Source: Elusimicrobiaceae bacterium
Lineage (GTDB): Bacteria; Elusimicrobiota; Elusimicrobia; Elusimicrobiales; Elusimicrobiaceae
DNA: 32,138 bases
Assembly (NCBI GenBank): GCA_017528825.1
Contig: JAFXOI010000010.1
Location: forward strand, 1 to 32,138
Reading direction: 5' to 3'
Below, piece after piece: positions 22,580 to 31,283 of this stretch (positions are counted from its first letter, which is position 1; every line of letters begins with the position of its first letter). Below the pieces are notes generated by a model. That model ran no database searches. It was not told the origin of the DNA and was given only the letters and a program-made list of their open reading frames with translations. The translations under genes were made by a program, and so were the position numbers.

Positions 22580-23617
22580 TTATTCAGAAATTTTTTTGTG
22601 GAACCCATACCCGGTCGATACCGAGCGGCCAATCAAATGCAGTTTGGCAGTTAAGCAACCGCGGCATTTGGAAGGATCCTCGCCGGCGCAGGCTTTGCCC
22701 GGGTAGAGTGCATAATTGAGGCGAGCCTCGCCTTCGGTAACGTTGGGCATAACCACATTGGCTCCGCTCTGTAATGCACGCAGACGGCCGTCCGGTTGTA
22801 TCGTTTCCATAGCCGTGGTAGCCGGGATATTAATATCGGGCAACAAAAGCCGCGTTAGGGCCATTACTTTTAGGGCCGGCGTGAGTTTTGGGGCCGGAGC
22901 ATCTTTAAGAGGCGTGTCGGGATTGGGGATAAACGGCCCCAAGCCAATCATATCGGCATCTAATTGTTTGAAAAATAAAATATCCTTGGCCAGAGAGGTT
23001 ACCGTCTGGCCGGGTAGTCCTACTAAAATACCGGTGCCTACCTCATAACCCAATTCTCTTAAATCGGTCAGACAGCGCAAGCGATTTTCAAAACTCATCC
23101 CGGGATTGTATTTTTCATACAGCGCTTTGTCCGTTGTTTCAATACGTAGTAAAAAACGGTCCGCTCCGGCTTGTTTCAAGGCGGCATAATCTTCCCGCGT
23201 GCGTTCGCCGATACTTAGCGTAAGAGCCAGCCCCATCTTTTTAATTTCTTGAATAATGGGTACGAGTACTTGCGCAGTAAAAAAGGCATCTTCCCCCCCT
23301 TGTAACACGAGCGTTTTATATCCGTAATTAGCGGCTTTTTGGGCAAGGGAAAGGATTTCCTCGGCAGAGAGTCGATAACGCTGCAGAGCCTTGTTTTGGC
23401 GTTGCAGTCCGCAATATAGACATTGGTTGCGGCAAATGTTGGTAAATTCTATCAGCGCACGCAAATGCACCTCATCACCCACATATTTTCGACGCACGCG
23501 ATCGGCCGCCGCAAAAAGGATGTCATCGATTTGCGAATCGGTCAGAATATGTGCCAATTCTTCTTCAGTCAAAAGATGAGTTTGTTCGGCCTTTTCAATT
23601 AGTTGCGTGCAGTTCAT
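22580..23617 (-). CDS. hydE: [FeFe]-hydrogenase H-cluster maturase HydE (radical SAM)
   Basis: A 345-residue radical SAM enzyme needed to build the di-iron dithiolate part of the H-cluster. The radical SAM motif is C62-x3-C66-x2-C69 in FTNICRNQCLYCG. GGED at 107-110 is the usual SAM-binding GGE segment. A second, C-terminal cluster motif is present (C310, C318, C321), as in Thermotoga maritima HydE. These features and the length separate it from biotin synthase and PylB relatives. HydF and HydG are not in the window. The ATG has no Shine-Dalgarno and lies only 17 bases after the T tract of the preceding gene's terminator, with a TATACA -10-like box 8 bases before the ATG, so the mRNA may be leaderless. 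Confidence 0.93.
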   Translation of the reverse strand: MNCTQLIEKAEQTHLLTEEELAHILTDSQIDDILFAAADRVRRKYVGDEVHLRALIEFTNICRNQCLYCGLQRQNKALQRYRLSAEEILSLAQKAANYGYKTLVLQGGEDAFFTAQVLVPIIQEIKKMGLALTLSIGERTREDYAALKQAGADRFLLRIETTDKALYEKYNPGMSFENRLRCLTDLRELGYEVGTGILVGLPGQTVTSLAKDILFFKQLDADMIGLGPFIPNPDTPLKDAPAPKLTPALKVMALTRLLLPDINIPATTAMETIQPDGRLRALQSGANVVMPNVTEGEARLNYALYPGKACAGEDPSKCRGCLTAKLHLIGRSVSTGYGFHKKISE

Positions 23618-23634
23618 ACGTATAGTGTATAAAA

Positions 23635-23660
23635 AAACCCCTATCTTCAGATAGGGGTTT
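23635..23660 (-). terminator. Terminator of the long minus-strand gene series
   Basis: An 11-bp perfect stem (AAACCCCTATC / GATAGGGGTTT) with a 4-base loop and a T7 tail on the minus strand, 15 bases after the GYF-protein stop codon and directly before hydE. Confidence 0.92.
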
Positions 23661-23675
23661 GTGTAGAAAAACTGA

Positions 23676-26129
23676 TTAGGATTTCAAGGAATCCAACAAG
23701 TTTTTGGAATCAGAAATTGTTGGGTCCAATGCTTTCGTAACCGTATTATAATTGAAGCGGTAAGTAATACGGAAACTTTGCGGATTCTCAGGCGGTATTT
23801 TGACCAAGACAGAATAATTGTCCGGTTCAACTGCCGTTGTAATGCTCCATTCAATCAATCCTCCGGCGGCAGGATGGCGGGAATTGATTAACTGTTCCAA
23901 AGTTTGCCCGTTAACCATCGGGAAATTTTTAACTTCCGTCAAGATGGCATCCATCGGATTTGCATTTTCTTCCATAGCAGGAGCGGCCGTGAGCGCATTT
24001 TCTACATCACTGGGCATTTGATCCGGTTGAACCAATTGTTCCGGCTCTGCCTGAGGAGCTTGTTGCTGGTCGGTAGTACCCAACATTTCATTTAATTGCT
24101 CATCTTGAGCCGGTTCTGTCGCAGTTGCTTTCTTTAAGACATTAAACTGTGCAGGAATGATGTCCAAGTAGGCAAGACCAACGTAAATCAAGGCTGCAAA
24201 TACTAAGGCCACCAGTGTTCCCAAGATAACTTTAGTTAAACTGGAACCCGGTTGTTTGAAATCGGCCGCTTTCAGATCATGCTGTGCGTTAATGTCCAAG
24301 TCGGAATCTGTCAAATCTAATCGTTCAGAGTCAGCAGGTTCTTTCACCATAGGCACGGTCTTAATGTCCATAGATGCTCCACGTTTGGTGCGGATGGTAT
24401 TTTCCAAAATAACTTTGGACATGGTAATATCATCTTTATCTTTACCGGGCACAATTTCTTCAATGCTTTCCCCGGTGATGGTAGCTTCCGTGGTTAATTT
24501 ATCAGCGGGTTTGTCTGTAGCGGCCGCAATAGCAGCTAAGGCAGCAGCACCCGTGGCAGCGGCAGCAGCAGCACCGGCTTTGTCGTCTAACACGGTGTTA
24601 CCCGTATTGGCAGACGGAATGAAATCGGAAATCAAATAAGTAGAACCTTCTTTTAGTTGCACTTCCGTCATGTCATTTGGATTATAAAATCCCTCTCCGG
24701 AAGGTAAAGATTGAGCTTCCGATTGTTGAGAATTTCCCTCAGCAGAGGACGTTTCCTCTTGTATTTCCGAGAAGGGAAAGTCTTGTGCAGGGGTCCGTTC
24801 CGTAAAAGCTTCTTCAAGATCGGCCTGTGAAATTAACTCGTCATCATCTTCTTTCTTTTCTGCACTTTCCAGTTTTTTGCCCGGCACTAATTCTTGTGCG
24901 GTTTGTGTGATTTCTTTTTGGGCTTCAATCGGATGAGCTTCTGGTTCTTCCCCTAATGCCGGCACCTCTTGGCCAAATTGCGCTGCAGGAGCAGGTTGCT
25001 CTTCGGGAGCCGTTTGTGTTTCAGACAAACTTTCTGCTGTGGGCTCGGGGATGGATGCCAAATTTAATTGAGGCTCTTCCGTTAGTTCTAAAGACGGCTT
25101 TTCAGCAGTTTCTTGCGGCAACTCCGCATTTTCCAAAGTGGGTACGTCAGAAGCAGGAGCTTGCTGTGCTTCTTCTATCGCTTGTGATAAAGCATCTTTC
25201 GGCTCTGCAGCGGGAGCGGTAATTTCATTGATAATTTCTTCCCGTTTTTCTTCTGTGACGGGCGCAGCAACTTCGGGCTCAGTAGCTTCTGGTGCAACAA
25301 CTTCGGGTTCAGTAGCTTTGGGTTCTGTAACTTCGGGTTCAACAGCTACCGGCTCAGCGGTTGCTTCTTGCTCCGTTCCTCCCAAGGTGGCTGCGGTCAA
25401 AGCCACTCCGGCCGCGGCTGCGGCTGCGGTAACGGCAGTTGCTTTGGCGGGTGATAACAAATCTTGGAAAGTGGATTCTTTTTCTTCTTCGGGTTCTTGT
25501 TTGGCCCCGTACATAGAATCCAAAGCCGAGCGGAGGACTACTTCTTCTCCGTTTTTATCTTCGACAGTTGCGGAAGCGGCTTCATCTCCGATGTGAATTT
25601 CGTTTAAGAAATCAAGCGGTTTTTCTTCTTTTTCCGTGCCGGCTTGGGCAACAATTTGTTCGGCGTGATTGACTAAACTTTGCGTATTGGTGATAAGGGC
25701 ATCCTCCACAACAGGTTCTTCTGTTGACGGAGCAGTCTGAACCGTTTGCACCGGAACGGCATGAATTTTTTCCATAGCGGCCTGTGTGGCAGCTGAGGCT
25801 TGCCACGTCTGGTCCAGCTTGGTTTTCATACCTTCAATTTCTTTGGTCAAACTGTCAATTTTATCAATTAAAACTTGTACAGCGGCCGCATCCATAGTCG
25901 CTTGTGCAGCCGTTGAAGCAGTTGCCTGTTGCACCGGCATCTCCTGCGCGGCAGGGGCGGCTGATGTATTGGTAGCCCCAAAATCAAACACAGAATTGGC
26001 TTTTACCCATTCTTGGTTTCCGCCATCTGCACAAATCAAAGTATCGGGAGAGAACCCTTCCAATGATGCTAATTGGCCTTCTTCATAAGGACCCACTACT
26101 TTATCGTTAATATAGACCCAGTATTTCAT
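23676..26129 (-). CDS. GYF-domain membrane protein with long acidic Ala/Pro/Glu linker
   Basis: An 817-residue protein of unknown function. Residues 1-50 are a GYF_2 (DUF4339) domain (WVYINDKVVGPYEEGQL...W). From 50 to about 630 the sequence is low-complexity, acidic and rich in Ala, Pro, Glu and Thr, with degenerate EPEV/TEPE repeats near 260-300 and Ala-only stretches near 235-255 and 535-560. One strong membrane helix spans about 634-658, followed by a ~160-residue C-terminal domain ending in LDSLKS. Topology is probably N-in, so the GYF domain is cytoplasmic and the C-terminal domain periplasmic. GYF_2 domains often bind proline-rich partners in membrane-linked complexes. It is the last gene of the series from 30999, separated from its neighbour by 80 bases. 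The ribosome-binding site is weak (AGGG at a distance). Confidence 0.75.
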   Translation of the reverse strand: MKYWVYINDKVVGPYEEGQLASLEGFSPDTLICADGGNQEWVKANSVFDFGATNTSAAPAAQEMPVQQATASTAAQATMDAAAVQVLIDKIDSLTKEIEGMKTKLDQTWQASAATQAAMEKIHAVPVQTVQTAPSTEEPVVEDALITNTQSLVNHAEQIVAQAGTEKEEKPLDFLNEIHIGDEAASATVEDKNGEEVVLRSALDSMYGAKQEPEEEKESTFQDLLSPAKATAVTAAAAAAGVALTAATLGGTEQEATAEPVAVEPEVTEPKATEPEVVAPEATEPEVAAPVTEEKREEIINEITAPAAEPKDALSQAIEEAQQAPASDVPTLENAELPQETAEKPSLELTEEPQLNLASIPEPTAESLSETQTAPEEQPAPAAQFGQEVPALGEEPEAHPIEAQKEITQTAQELVPGKKLESAEKKEDDDELISQADLEEAFTERTPAQDFPFSEIQEETSSAEGNSQQSEAQSLPSGEGFYNPNDMTEVQLKEGSTYLISDFIPSANTGNTVLDDKAGAAAAAATGAAALAAIAAATDKPADKLTTEATITGESIEEIVPGKDKDDITMSKVILENTIRTKRGASMDIKTVPMVKEPADSERLDLTDSDLDINAQHDLKAADFKQPGSSLTKVILGTLVALVFAALIYVGLAYLDIIPAQFNVLKKATATEPAQDEQLNEMLGTTDQQQAPQAEPEQLVQPDQMPSDVENALTAAPAMEENANPMDAILTEVKNFPMVNGQTLEQLINSRHPAAGGLIEWSITTAVEPDNYSVLVKIPPENPQSFRITYRFNYNTVTKALDPTISDSKNLLDSLKS

Positions 26130-26209
26130 TTCTTTTTCACCCTAAATACGCAAGATAACTTACCCATGCTAACAGCATAGCAAAATTAGCAATACTTTGC
26201 ACGGCTTTT

Positions 26210-27793
26210 TTACTTTTCTGTAAAATCTTCTTTTTCCTTGGCACTTAAGCGAGCTTTCTGATACATGGCCAGCAGCTTAGCCAATTCTTCCGAATTATTT
26301 TTATGTTGGTGAATGTTGACTAGCATATCCCCCACCAATTCAAGTGAGGTGCCGTTTTCCAACATTTCCAATACAAATTTTGAAATAGTGGCATTTGAAG
26401 TGCCGTTTAATTCCTCTACCAACGCTTGCAAGGCAAATTCGTGAGCGGACTGATTGGATTTCCAAAACGTATAAGAGGATAATGTCTTCTCAAAGAAAGC
26501 CATAATTTCATCAGCCGGTTTAGTGCCTAAATAATTTTTGAGTACTCGCGGAGCCAACCCTTTAGTCAATGTTTTTGCTTTTAAATCTCTCAGATATTCC
26601 GCTTGTTGTTGCGCCTCGGTTTGACTAAGGGTGCCTAATAAAACTTTACAGGCTAATTCTTTATTTTCCAGCGGATCTTGGCAATAGGGAAGTTGAGCTA
26701 ATACTTCTGTAATTTCCGCTTGTACTTGTTCAAAATCTTTTTGTCCGGCGAAGTGTTGAGCCAGTTCATGTTCATAGCCGGCGAAGGTATCGTGTAAAGA
26801 TAACGCATTGCATAATAAGATGCGTTCCCGTCTAAGAGAAGCCTTTTTCTGTGCTTTTTCAAACGTCGCTTCCGTGCCGTCTAACAGTACCTGTACGGCC
26901 AGCGCCAGATTTTCTTCTTTTTGTTGTACGTGTGGCAAACGTTTGAGCACGGCGTCAAATGTATCAACGATATCTTGCGGTGTTTTTTCTTTCAAATAAC
27001 GGCAGGCAATAATCATCAAATCTTCTTCTAAAATTTGATCGTTGAGCAAATTGGAAGTCAATGTAATTGCTTGCGCATCTTTGGGCGTGATGGAACACAG
27101 CATGGTTTTGGCCGCTAAAGAAGCATTGAGTTTTTCGTTTGAATTTATTTTTTGCAACTCTTCAAACAAGGTGGTAAACAGTTGCATAAAGTCGGCCGCA
27201 CCAGAGACGGTAAAAATGTTTAATAAAGAGGCGGTTGTTTGTACGGATAAATGATATTTATCCGCTACTTTATAAATGGCTTTTTTGTTATTATCCGGCA
27301 ACTGAGGATGTGCCTTCAAATCATTCGTGGCAAAGGATAACAGAATATTTAGAGCGTGCTGTGCTTTGTCGGCATCCGGCATGGTTTTGTCGTCGCGTAC
27401 GTCCTTTAAGGCGGCGGCAAATTCCGTATCAAAGAAGCGGCGTGAACCAAAAGAAGCATAATAATTAAGCAATAAATCCGTATCTTGCGAAGAGCAATCC
27501 AATGCATTTGTTAATTCGGAAATGGCAATTGCATTGTTATATACACGCAACTGACGCAGCGCAGCGGGCAATGTAATTTCATCTAATAAAATCTTGGCTA
27601 CAATGGTATCGGCCATGGCGTTCGTTTCGCCTAATTGAGCGGCAATATCTGCGATATCTTGCTGTAAGCGGGATAATGTCTTGGTGCTTTCCAATGTATA
27701 GACCAATTTGGCGGCATAATCGTCGTCAATATTGGGCAACATTTTATAAATAGTTCCCAGCATTCCGCTGCGTTTGGTTGATTTTTCAGTCAT
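26210..27793 (-). CDS. Hypothetical all-helical protein
   Basis: A 527-residue protein that I do not recognise. It has no signal peptide or membrane helix and reads as short amphipathic helices throughout, with recurrent A-x-x-LL and hydrophobic heptad-like spacing. Sub-segments such as LAxKTMLC, LAVQVLLDGT and LACKVLLGTLS recur at ~100-residue intervals, suggesting an alpha-solenoid of degenerate repeats. It would be a cytoplasmic scaffold. AAGGG lies 7 bases before the ATG, and it begins 11 bases after the cyclodeaminase-family gene, so it is in the same operon. It precedes the GYF membrane protein, and a shared function is possible but not shown. Confidence 0.65.
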   Translation of the reverse strand: MTEKSTKRSGMLGTIYKMLPNIDDDYAAKLVYTLESTKTLSRLQQDIADIAAQLGETNAMADTIVAKILLDEITLPAALRQLRVYNNAIAISELTNALDCSSQDTDLLLNYYASFGSRRFFDTEFAAALKDVRDDKTMPDADKAQHALNILLSFATNDLKAHPQLPDNNKKAIYKVADKYHLSVQTTASLLNIFTVSGAADFMQLFTTLFEELQKINSNEKLNASLAAKTMLCSITPKDAQAITLTSNLLNDQILEEDLMIIACRYLKEKTPQDIVDTFDAVLKRLPHVQQKEENLALAVQVLLDGTEATFEKAQKKASLRRERILLCNALSLHDTFAGYEHELAQHFAGQKDFEQVQAEITEVLAQLPYCQDPLENKELACKVLLGTLSQTEAQQQAEYLRDLKAKTLTKGLAPRVLKNYLGTKPADEIMAFFEKTLSSYTFWKSNQSAHEFALQALVEELNGTSNATISKFVLEMLENGTSLELVGDMLVNIHQHKNNSEELAKLLAMYQKARLSAKEKEDFTEK

Positions 27794-27804
27794 ACATTAC
27801 CCTT

Positions 27805-28374
27805 TTAGCAAGATTTTAAAAAATGTTCTATTTGCTTGTTGAGTTTTTCTGCCAATTCATCGTTGACAATAAAAGCCAAATTGGCCCGAATGTTTTCCAC
27901 ACTGCACCGGACTGCACTCTTTAGCAAATGTTGTCCACAATAAATATCCGATAAAATAACAGGGGCAATGTCTTCTTTAATAGCGTCTAATTCTCTTAAA
28001 CAGGTGATAGCCGTAGTGGCAGTATCTGCCGGGACCCGTGCGGCATAGGCCAGCGCATCTTGCATGGCTTGAAAGCGTGTAGGATTTTCTTTGGGCAATT
28101 TAGCCGCGACTACATAAGCAGCATACGCGGCTCCGTCTTCTTCGATTAAATGATTAAGCTGAGTTTTCAGCGCGGCCAATTTATGTATTGCATTTTCCAG
28201 CCGACCTTTTACCTCAGGAGCTGTAGTCTTTCTGCGATGGGTAGTTTGGGCGGCCATTAGTGCCAAACTGCAACCCATAGCGGCGGCCATAGCGGCTGCC
28301 GCCCCCCCGCCCGGAGTGGGGTCTGTGGAGGCTAAGGCTTGATTAAATTTTTCTGCTGCGGTGTACCATTCCAT
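27805..28374 (-). CDS. Cyclodeaminase/cyclohydrolase family protein (FTCD_C)
   Basis: A 189-residue protein of the formiminotetrahydrofolate cyclodeaminase / methenyl-THF cyclohydrolase (FchA) family. The signature STDPTPGGGAAAAMAAAMGCSLA near residues 16-38 is the diagnostic glycine-rich folate-binding start, and the rest is helical as in this fold. Length (about 190-210) matches stand-alone FchA proteins. It would process folate-bound C1 units in the cytoplasm, for example formimino-THF from histidine or methenyl-THF. Which reaction cannot be told from the sequence, and no other folate gene is beside it. AGGAG overlaps the TAG stop of the HAD gene 8 bases upstream. Confidence 0.85.
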   Translation of the reverse strand: MEWYTAAEKFNQALASTDPTPGGGAAAAMAAAMGCSLALMAAQTTHRRKTTAPEVKGRLENAIHKLAALKTQLNHLIEEDGAAYAAYVVAAKLPKENPTRFQAMQDALAYAARVPADTATTAITCLRELDAIKEDIAPVILSDIYCGQHLLKSAVRCSVENIRANLAFIVNDELAEKLNKQIEHFLKSC

Positions 28375-28382
28375 ACTAACTC

Positions 28383-29231
28383 CTACATAATTGTGCCAGA
28401 AGGCAAATCTTCATACTTCTTTATTTTTAGCATTTTAAGACGGTCTTCATCAATGCCTGTTCGGCTAAAAAATACGTGTTCAATCGCGCTGGCCGGTGAA
28501 ATATAAATACCGCGTTTGACTCCTTTCGGGTCCGTGCTGATACCCAGCCACACGCAGAAGGTGGTTAAATCCTTGAAGTCAGCCAATTCCAATTCCGCGG
28601 CGGCTTGCCGTAACCGTGTTACATCCCCAAAGCCGCATAATACGGCCGCGCTATGAAAACCGCATGACTTGGCCGCCAGTACATCTCGATGTGTATCCCC
28701 TACTACATATACTTGGTCGGCGGTAAATTTGCTTTTGAATTTTTTTTCGGCGCGTTTGACGGCGGCTGTTAACATTTCTTCCCGTGTGTGTCCGTCTTCG
28801 CCATAACCGCCAAATGTGAAGTAGGGCAATAAGCCGGAAGGTTCTAATTTAATATAAGCACCTTGTTCAATGTTACCGGTACCTAAACCGAGGGCAATCT
28901 CTTTTTCGTGTGCCAGTCTTTCTAATAATTTCTTGATACCCGGCACTAATTTATAGGATTTATTTTTGAGTGATTTCTTTATTTCTAGCGGTAAAAATTC
29001 CAAGTATTTGTTATGAATTTTTTTAAGCTCAGCCTTAGAGGCCTTTTTGTGCTTAACTAGCTCATATACGATAGAAAAATTGTCGGTGTCTGTACGGCCG
29101 GAAATTAAACTATGTTCAAATTTAGGCGTGATGCCATATAAAAATTTTATTGCTTGGATTAAAGCACTGCGGCCGGCCTGCCCCGTATATACTAAGGTGC
29201 CGTCCAAATCAAATAAAACTAATTTTTTCAT
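28383..29231 (-). CDS. HAD-family hydrolase (phosphoglycolate phosphatase-like)
   Basis: A 282-residue cytoplasmic HAD phosphatase. Motif I FDLDGTLV gives the nucleophile D8 and acid D10; motif II is LGTGN; motif III Lys lies in the following segment; motif IV is VVGDTHRDVLAAK. A helical cap lies between motifs I and II. A C-terminal extension of about 50 residues (from about GVKRGIYISPASA) is longer than in typical Gph. The ATG at 29231 is chosen because AAGGAG precedes it and the HAD core begins there, while the open frame extends 65 codons further and overlaps the upstream EamA gene. It overlaps the EamA gene by 4 bases (ATGA). Substrate is unknown. Confidence 0.85.
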   Translation of the reverse strand: MKKLVLFDLDGTLVYTGQAGRSALIQAIKFLYGITPKFEHSLISGRTDTDNFSIVYELVKHKKASKAELKKIHNKYLEFLPLEIKKSLKNKSYKLVPGIKKLLERLAHEKEIALGLGTGNIEQGAYIKLEPSGLLPYFTFGGYGEDGHTREEMLTAAVKRAEKKFKSKFTADQVYVVGDTHRDVLAAKSCGFHSAAVLCGFGDVTRLRQAAAELELADFKDLTTFCVWLGISTDPKGVKRGIYISPASAIEHVFFSRTGIDEDRLKMLKIKKYEDLPSGTIM

Positions 29232-30112
29232 TTCTTTTCTCCTTGCGGGGCAATTAGTCCGGTTACGATATACGCGCCGCCCATGGCTAAAACAAGGCCG
29301 GATACTTTTAACACGGTAAAACGGTCTAGCCCTAATAAAACCGACAAAATGAAAGTCATTACGGGGTAGGATAAAATAATAGCCGTTGCTTTGCTTAAGT
29401 CCATATGGCGTATGGCGTAATACCAAAAGCTATTACCGATAAAATAATTGAGAATAGCTGTAAAGGCTAACGTACCCCATAAAGTACCGGTTGGCGTAAA
29501 TTGTATCCCCTGCGTAATGGCTACATATATTATAAGAAAAAATAGGGCCGGAAGGGCAAATAGAGCCCGTACGCACGCGATCGTTTGACTATCCATATCT
29601 GCGGGTAATTTTTTGGCGAAGATGTGGCTTAATTGAAACATCCATAAACAGCTGATAATCATCAAATCTCCTTTTAGCTGTACGGTATATCCGGCTTGCC
29701 ACAAGAGCATCGTTACGCCTGCAATAATCAGCGCAGAGCCGCCCACTTGCCGCCAAGAAGGTCGTTCTTTGAGCAGCCACCACGTTAATAAAATGGAGTA
29801 TATAATTTCAAACTGATTGAGGATAGCTCCGTTGGTAGGGGTGGTGTAATTCAGTGCAATCATAAATACGGTCATCGGAAGGGCCGTTCCTAAGGTGCCC
29901 AATCCCAGATATTGCCACATTAATTTTTTACTAAAAACAATATGCCAATTATGACTGCGTGTAATATGCGGCACAAAACAAAGAACTGCTCCGGCGCAGG
30001 CTAAAAATAAAAATAAAGCCGAGGTAATATAGGGAACAGCATATTTGGCGACGATTAAATTGACCGCCGTGATAAACCAAGCAATCCAGATAGCAGCAGT
30101 AGGACTTTTCAT
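29228..30112 (-). CDS. EamA/DMT-family permease (second of a tandem pair)
   Basis: A 294-residue inner-membrane protein with ten hydrophobic helices and the two EamA halves, including N-YTTPTNGAILNQFEIIYSILLTWWLL in the first and DLSKATAIILSYPVMTFILSVLLG in the second. EamA carriers export amino acids or other small metabolites; the substrate is unknown. The ATG at 30112 is used because AGGAG lies 8 bases upstream and the open frame before it overlaps the first permease. It overlaps that gene and the HAD gene by 4 bases each (ATGA), indicating tight translational coupling. It is clearly paralogous to its upstream neighbour. Confidence 0.87.
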   Translation of the reverse strand: MKSPTAAIWIAWFITAVNLIVAKYAVPYITSALFLFLACAGAVLCFVPHITRSHNWHIVFSKKLMWQYLGLGTLGTALPMTVFMIALNYTTPTNGAILNQFEIIYSILLTWWLLKERPSWRQVGGSALIIAGVTMLLWQAGYTVQLKGDLMIISCLWMFQLSHIFAKKLPADMDSQTIACVRALFALPALFFLIIYVAITQGIQFTPTGTLWGTLAFTAILNYFIGNSFWYYAIRHMDLSKATAIILSYPVMTFILSVLLGLDRFTVLKVSGLVLAMGGAYIVTGLIAPQGEKK

Positions 30113-30999
30113 ATTTTTTTCTCCTGTTGTTTTTGTACGATAAAGCTCATCCAGTAAGCTCCGCATAGTGTTAATATCATACCGAACAATTGATATAGGT
30201 GCGGGATTTCTATCCCAAGTAAAACAGATAAAACAAAAGATAATACGGGGTAGGACAAATAGATAGCGGTGACTTTACTTAAGTCTAACGCACGGATGGC
30301 CTGATACCATAAAATCATGGCCCATCCGTATTTCAAAATACCCGTATAAAGCAAAACCCAGGTGGTTTGAAAATTTGCTTTACAAAGCAGATTCCCCCCC
30401 TTTTGCCACATTAAAAATAACAGTAATAGAGTAAGTACCGGTAACGCATATAAATTGCGTGCGGCAGCAATGGTGCGATGGTGCAACTGCGATGGTAATT
30501 TTTTAGCCATACAAGAGGCGGCCTGAAACATCCACGGGCAGGCTACAATCATTAAATCTCCGCTCCAGCGCGGCGTGTAATGTTCTTTGCATAAAATCAG
30601 TAGTACGCCCGATAAAATCAGGGCACCGGCGGTAAGGGTTTTTTTCGTTGGGATTTCACGCAAAAAAATCCACGCAATTAATATGGAATAAATGAGTTCG
30701 CTTTGCTGTAAAATGGCGGCATTGGTGGGCGTTGTATAATGAAAAGCCCATAAGATAATGGAGAACGGCAGAGCCGTGCCAAAAGTGCCGATAAAGAGAA
30801 ATTTTAGGCGTGTTTGTTTGGCAAACAGCACATGCCATTGTTTTTGTTTGGTCAGCCATGGAGCAAAAAACAGGACGGCCAATATCGTGCCTAAAAAACT
30901 TAACAAAACCGGGTTAATAAAGCCGACGGCATAATGTCCGGCAATCGGTGAAAGTCCTACAATTGCCCAACATAACCATGCGGCGAGCAAAGGATTCAT
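30109..30999 (-). CDS. EamA/DMT-family permease (first of a tandem pair)
   Basis: A 296-residue, ten-helix permease of the drug/metabolite transporter superfamily. It shares with its neighbour the YTTPTNAAILQQSELIYSI segment and the DLSKVTAIYLSYPVLSFVLSVLLG segment, so the pair arose by tandem duplication. Two related genes next to each other could form homodimers or an EmrE-like hetero-pair, though ten-helix EamA proteins normally work alone. GGAG lies 7 bases before the ATG, and a -10 box is at 31026-31031. It is the first gene of the minus-strand series. Confidence 0.87.
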   Translation of the reverse strand: MNPLLAAWLCWAIVGLSPIAGHYAVGFINPVLLSFLGTILAVLFFAPWLTKQKQWHVLFAKQTRLKFLFIGTFGTALPFSIILWAFHYTTPTNAAILQQSELIYSILIAWIFLREIPTKKTLTAGALILSGVLLILCKEHYTPRWSGDLMIVACPWMFQAASCMAKKLPSQLHHRTIAAARNLYALPVLTLLLLFLMWQKGGNLLCKANFQTTWVLLYTGILKYGWAMILWYQAIRALDLSKVTAIYLSYPVLSFVLSVLLGIEIPHLYQLFGMILTLCGAYWMSFIVQKQQEKKI

Positions 31000-31025
31000 A
31001 AAAACTCCGTGTGTGAGATATATAA

Positions 31026-31031
31026 ATTATA
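31026..31031 (-). promoter_or_regulatory. -10 box of the EamA-led operon
   Basis: Minus-strand TATAAT preceded by GA, 26 bases before the ATG at 30999. No convincing -35. Confidence 0.35.
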
Positions 31032-31071
31032 TCAAATATAGCTAAAGCGCCGACGGAAAAATAAGAAAATT

Positions 31072-31100
31072 TTGTCAGCACTGGTTATATTTGCTACAAT
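31072..31100 (+). promoter_or_regulatory. Predicted promoter of tRNA-Leu
   Basis: -35 TTGTCA (31072-31077), 17-base spacer, -10 TACAAT (31095-31100); the tRNA begins 36 bases further on. Confidence 0.6.
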
Positions 31101-31136
31101 GTAATCAGGAGTTTTCCCTCGTTGTAACAGATTTAA

Positions 31137-31218
31137 GCGCGGGTGGCGGAATTGGTATACGCGTGCGTTTGAGGGGCGCATGCCGCAAGGCTTGGGGGTT
31201 CGAGTCCCCCCCCGCGCA
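31137..31218 (+). tRNA. tRNA-Leu (anticodon GAG)
   Basis: An 82-base class II tRNA: acceptor GCGCGGG/CCCGCGC, D-arm with AATTGGTATAC, anticodon arm TGCGT-TTGAGGG-GCGCA (anticodon GAG), a long variable arm (TGCCGCAAGGCTT region), T arm GGGGG-TTCGAGT-CCCCC and discriminator A. CCA is not encoded. Confidence 0.95.
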
Positions 31219-31283
31219 ATAAAATATAAAATCCGGCTTTTAAGCCGGATTTTTATTTTATCGGGGAGCACGCAAACTGCTTT
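31209..31283 (+). repeat. Direct repeat, copy 1 (tRNA-Leu 3' end plus terminator)
   Basis: About 75 bases that run from the tRNA acceptor CCCCCGCGC through the terminator to GGGGAGCACGCAAACTGCTTT. A second copy with few differences lies at 31413-31488. In this copy the end forms a 9-bp palindrome (GCACGCAAA / TTTGCGTGC). Confidence 0.85.
31228..31254 (+). terminator. Terminator of tRNA-Leu
   Basis: 12-bp stem (AAAATCCGGCTT / AAGCCGGATTTT) with a TT loop and a T-rich tail, 10 bases after the tRNA. Confidence 0.88.

Noticed and set aside
25138-25596. A 152-codon plus-strand open frame inside the GYF-protein gene
   Set aside because: It is antisense to the Ala/Glu/Thr-rich linker, consists almost only of Ser, Ala, Gly, Thr and Val from the complementary codons, and has no ribosome-binding site.
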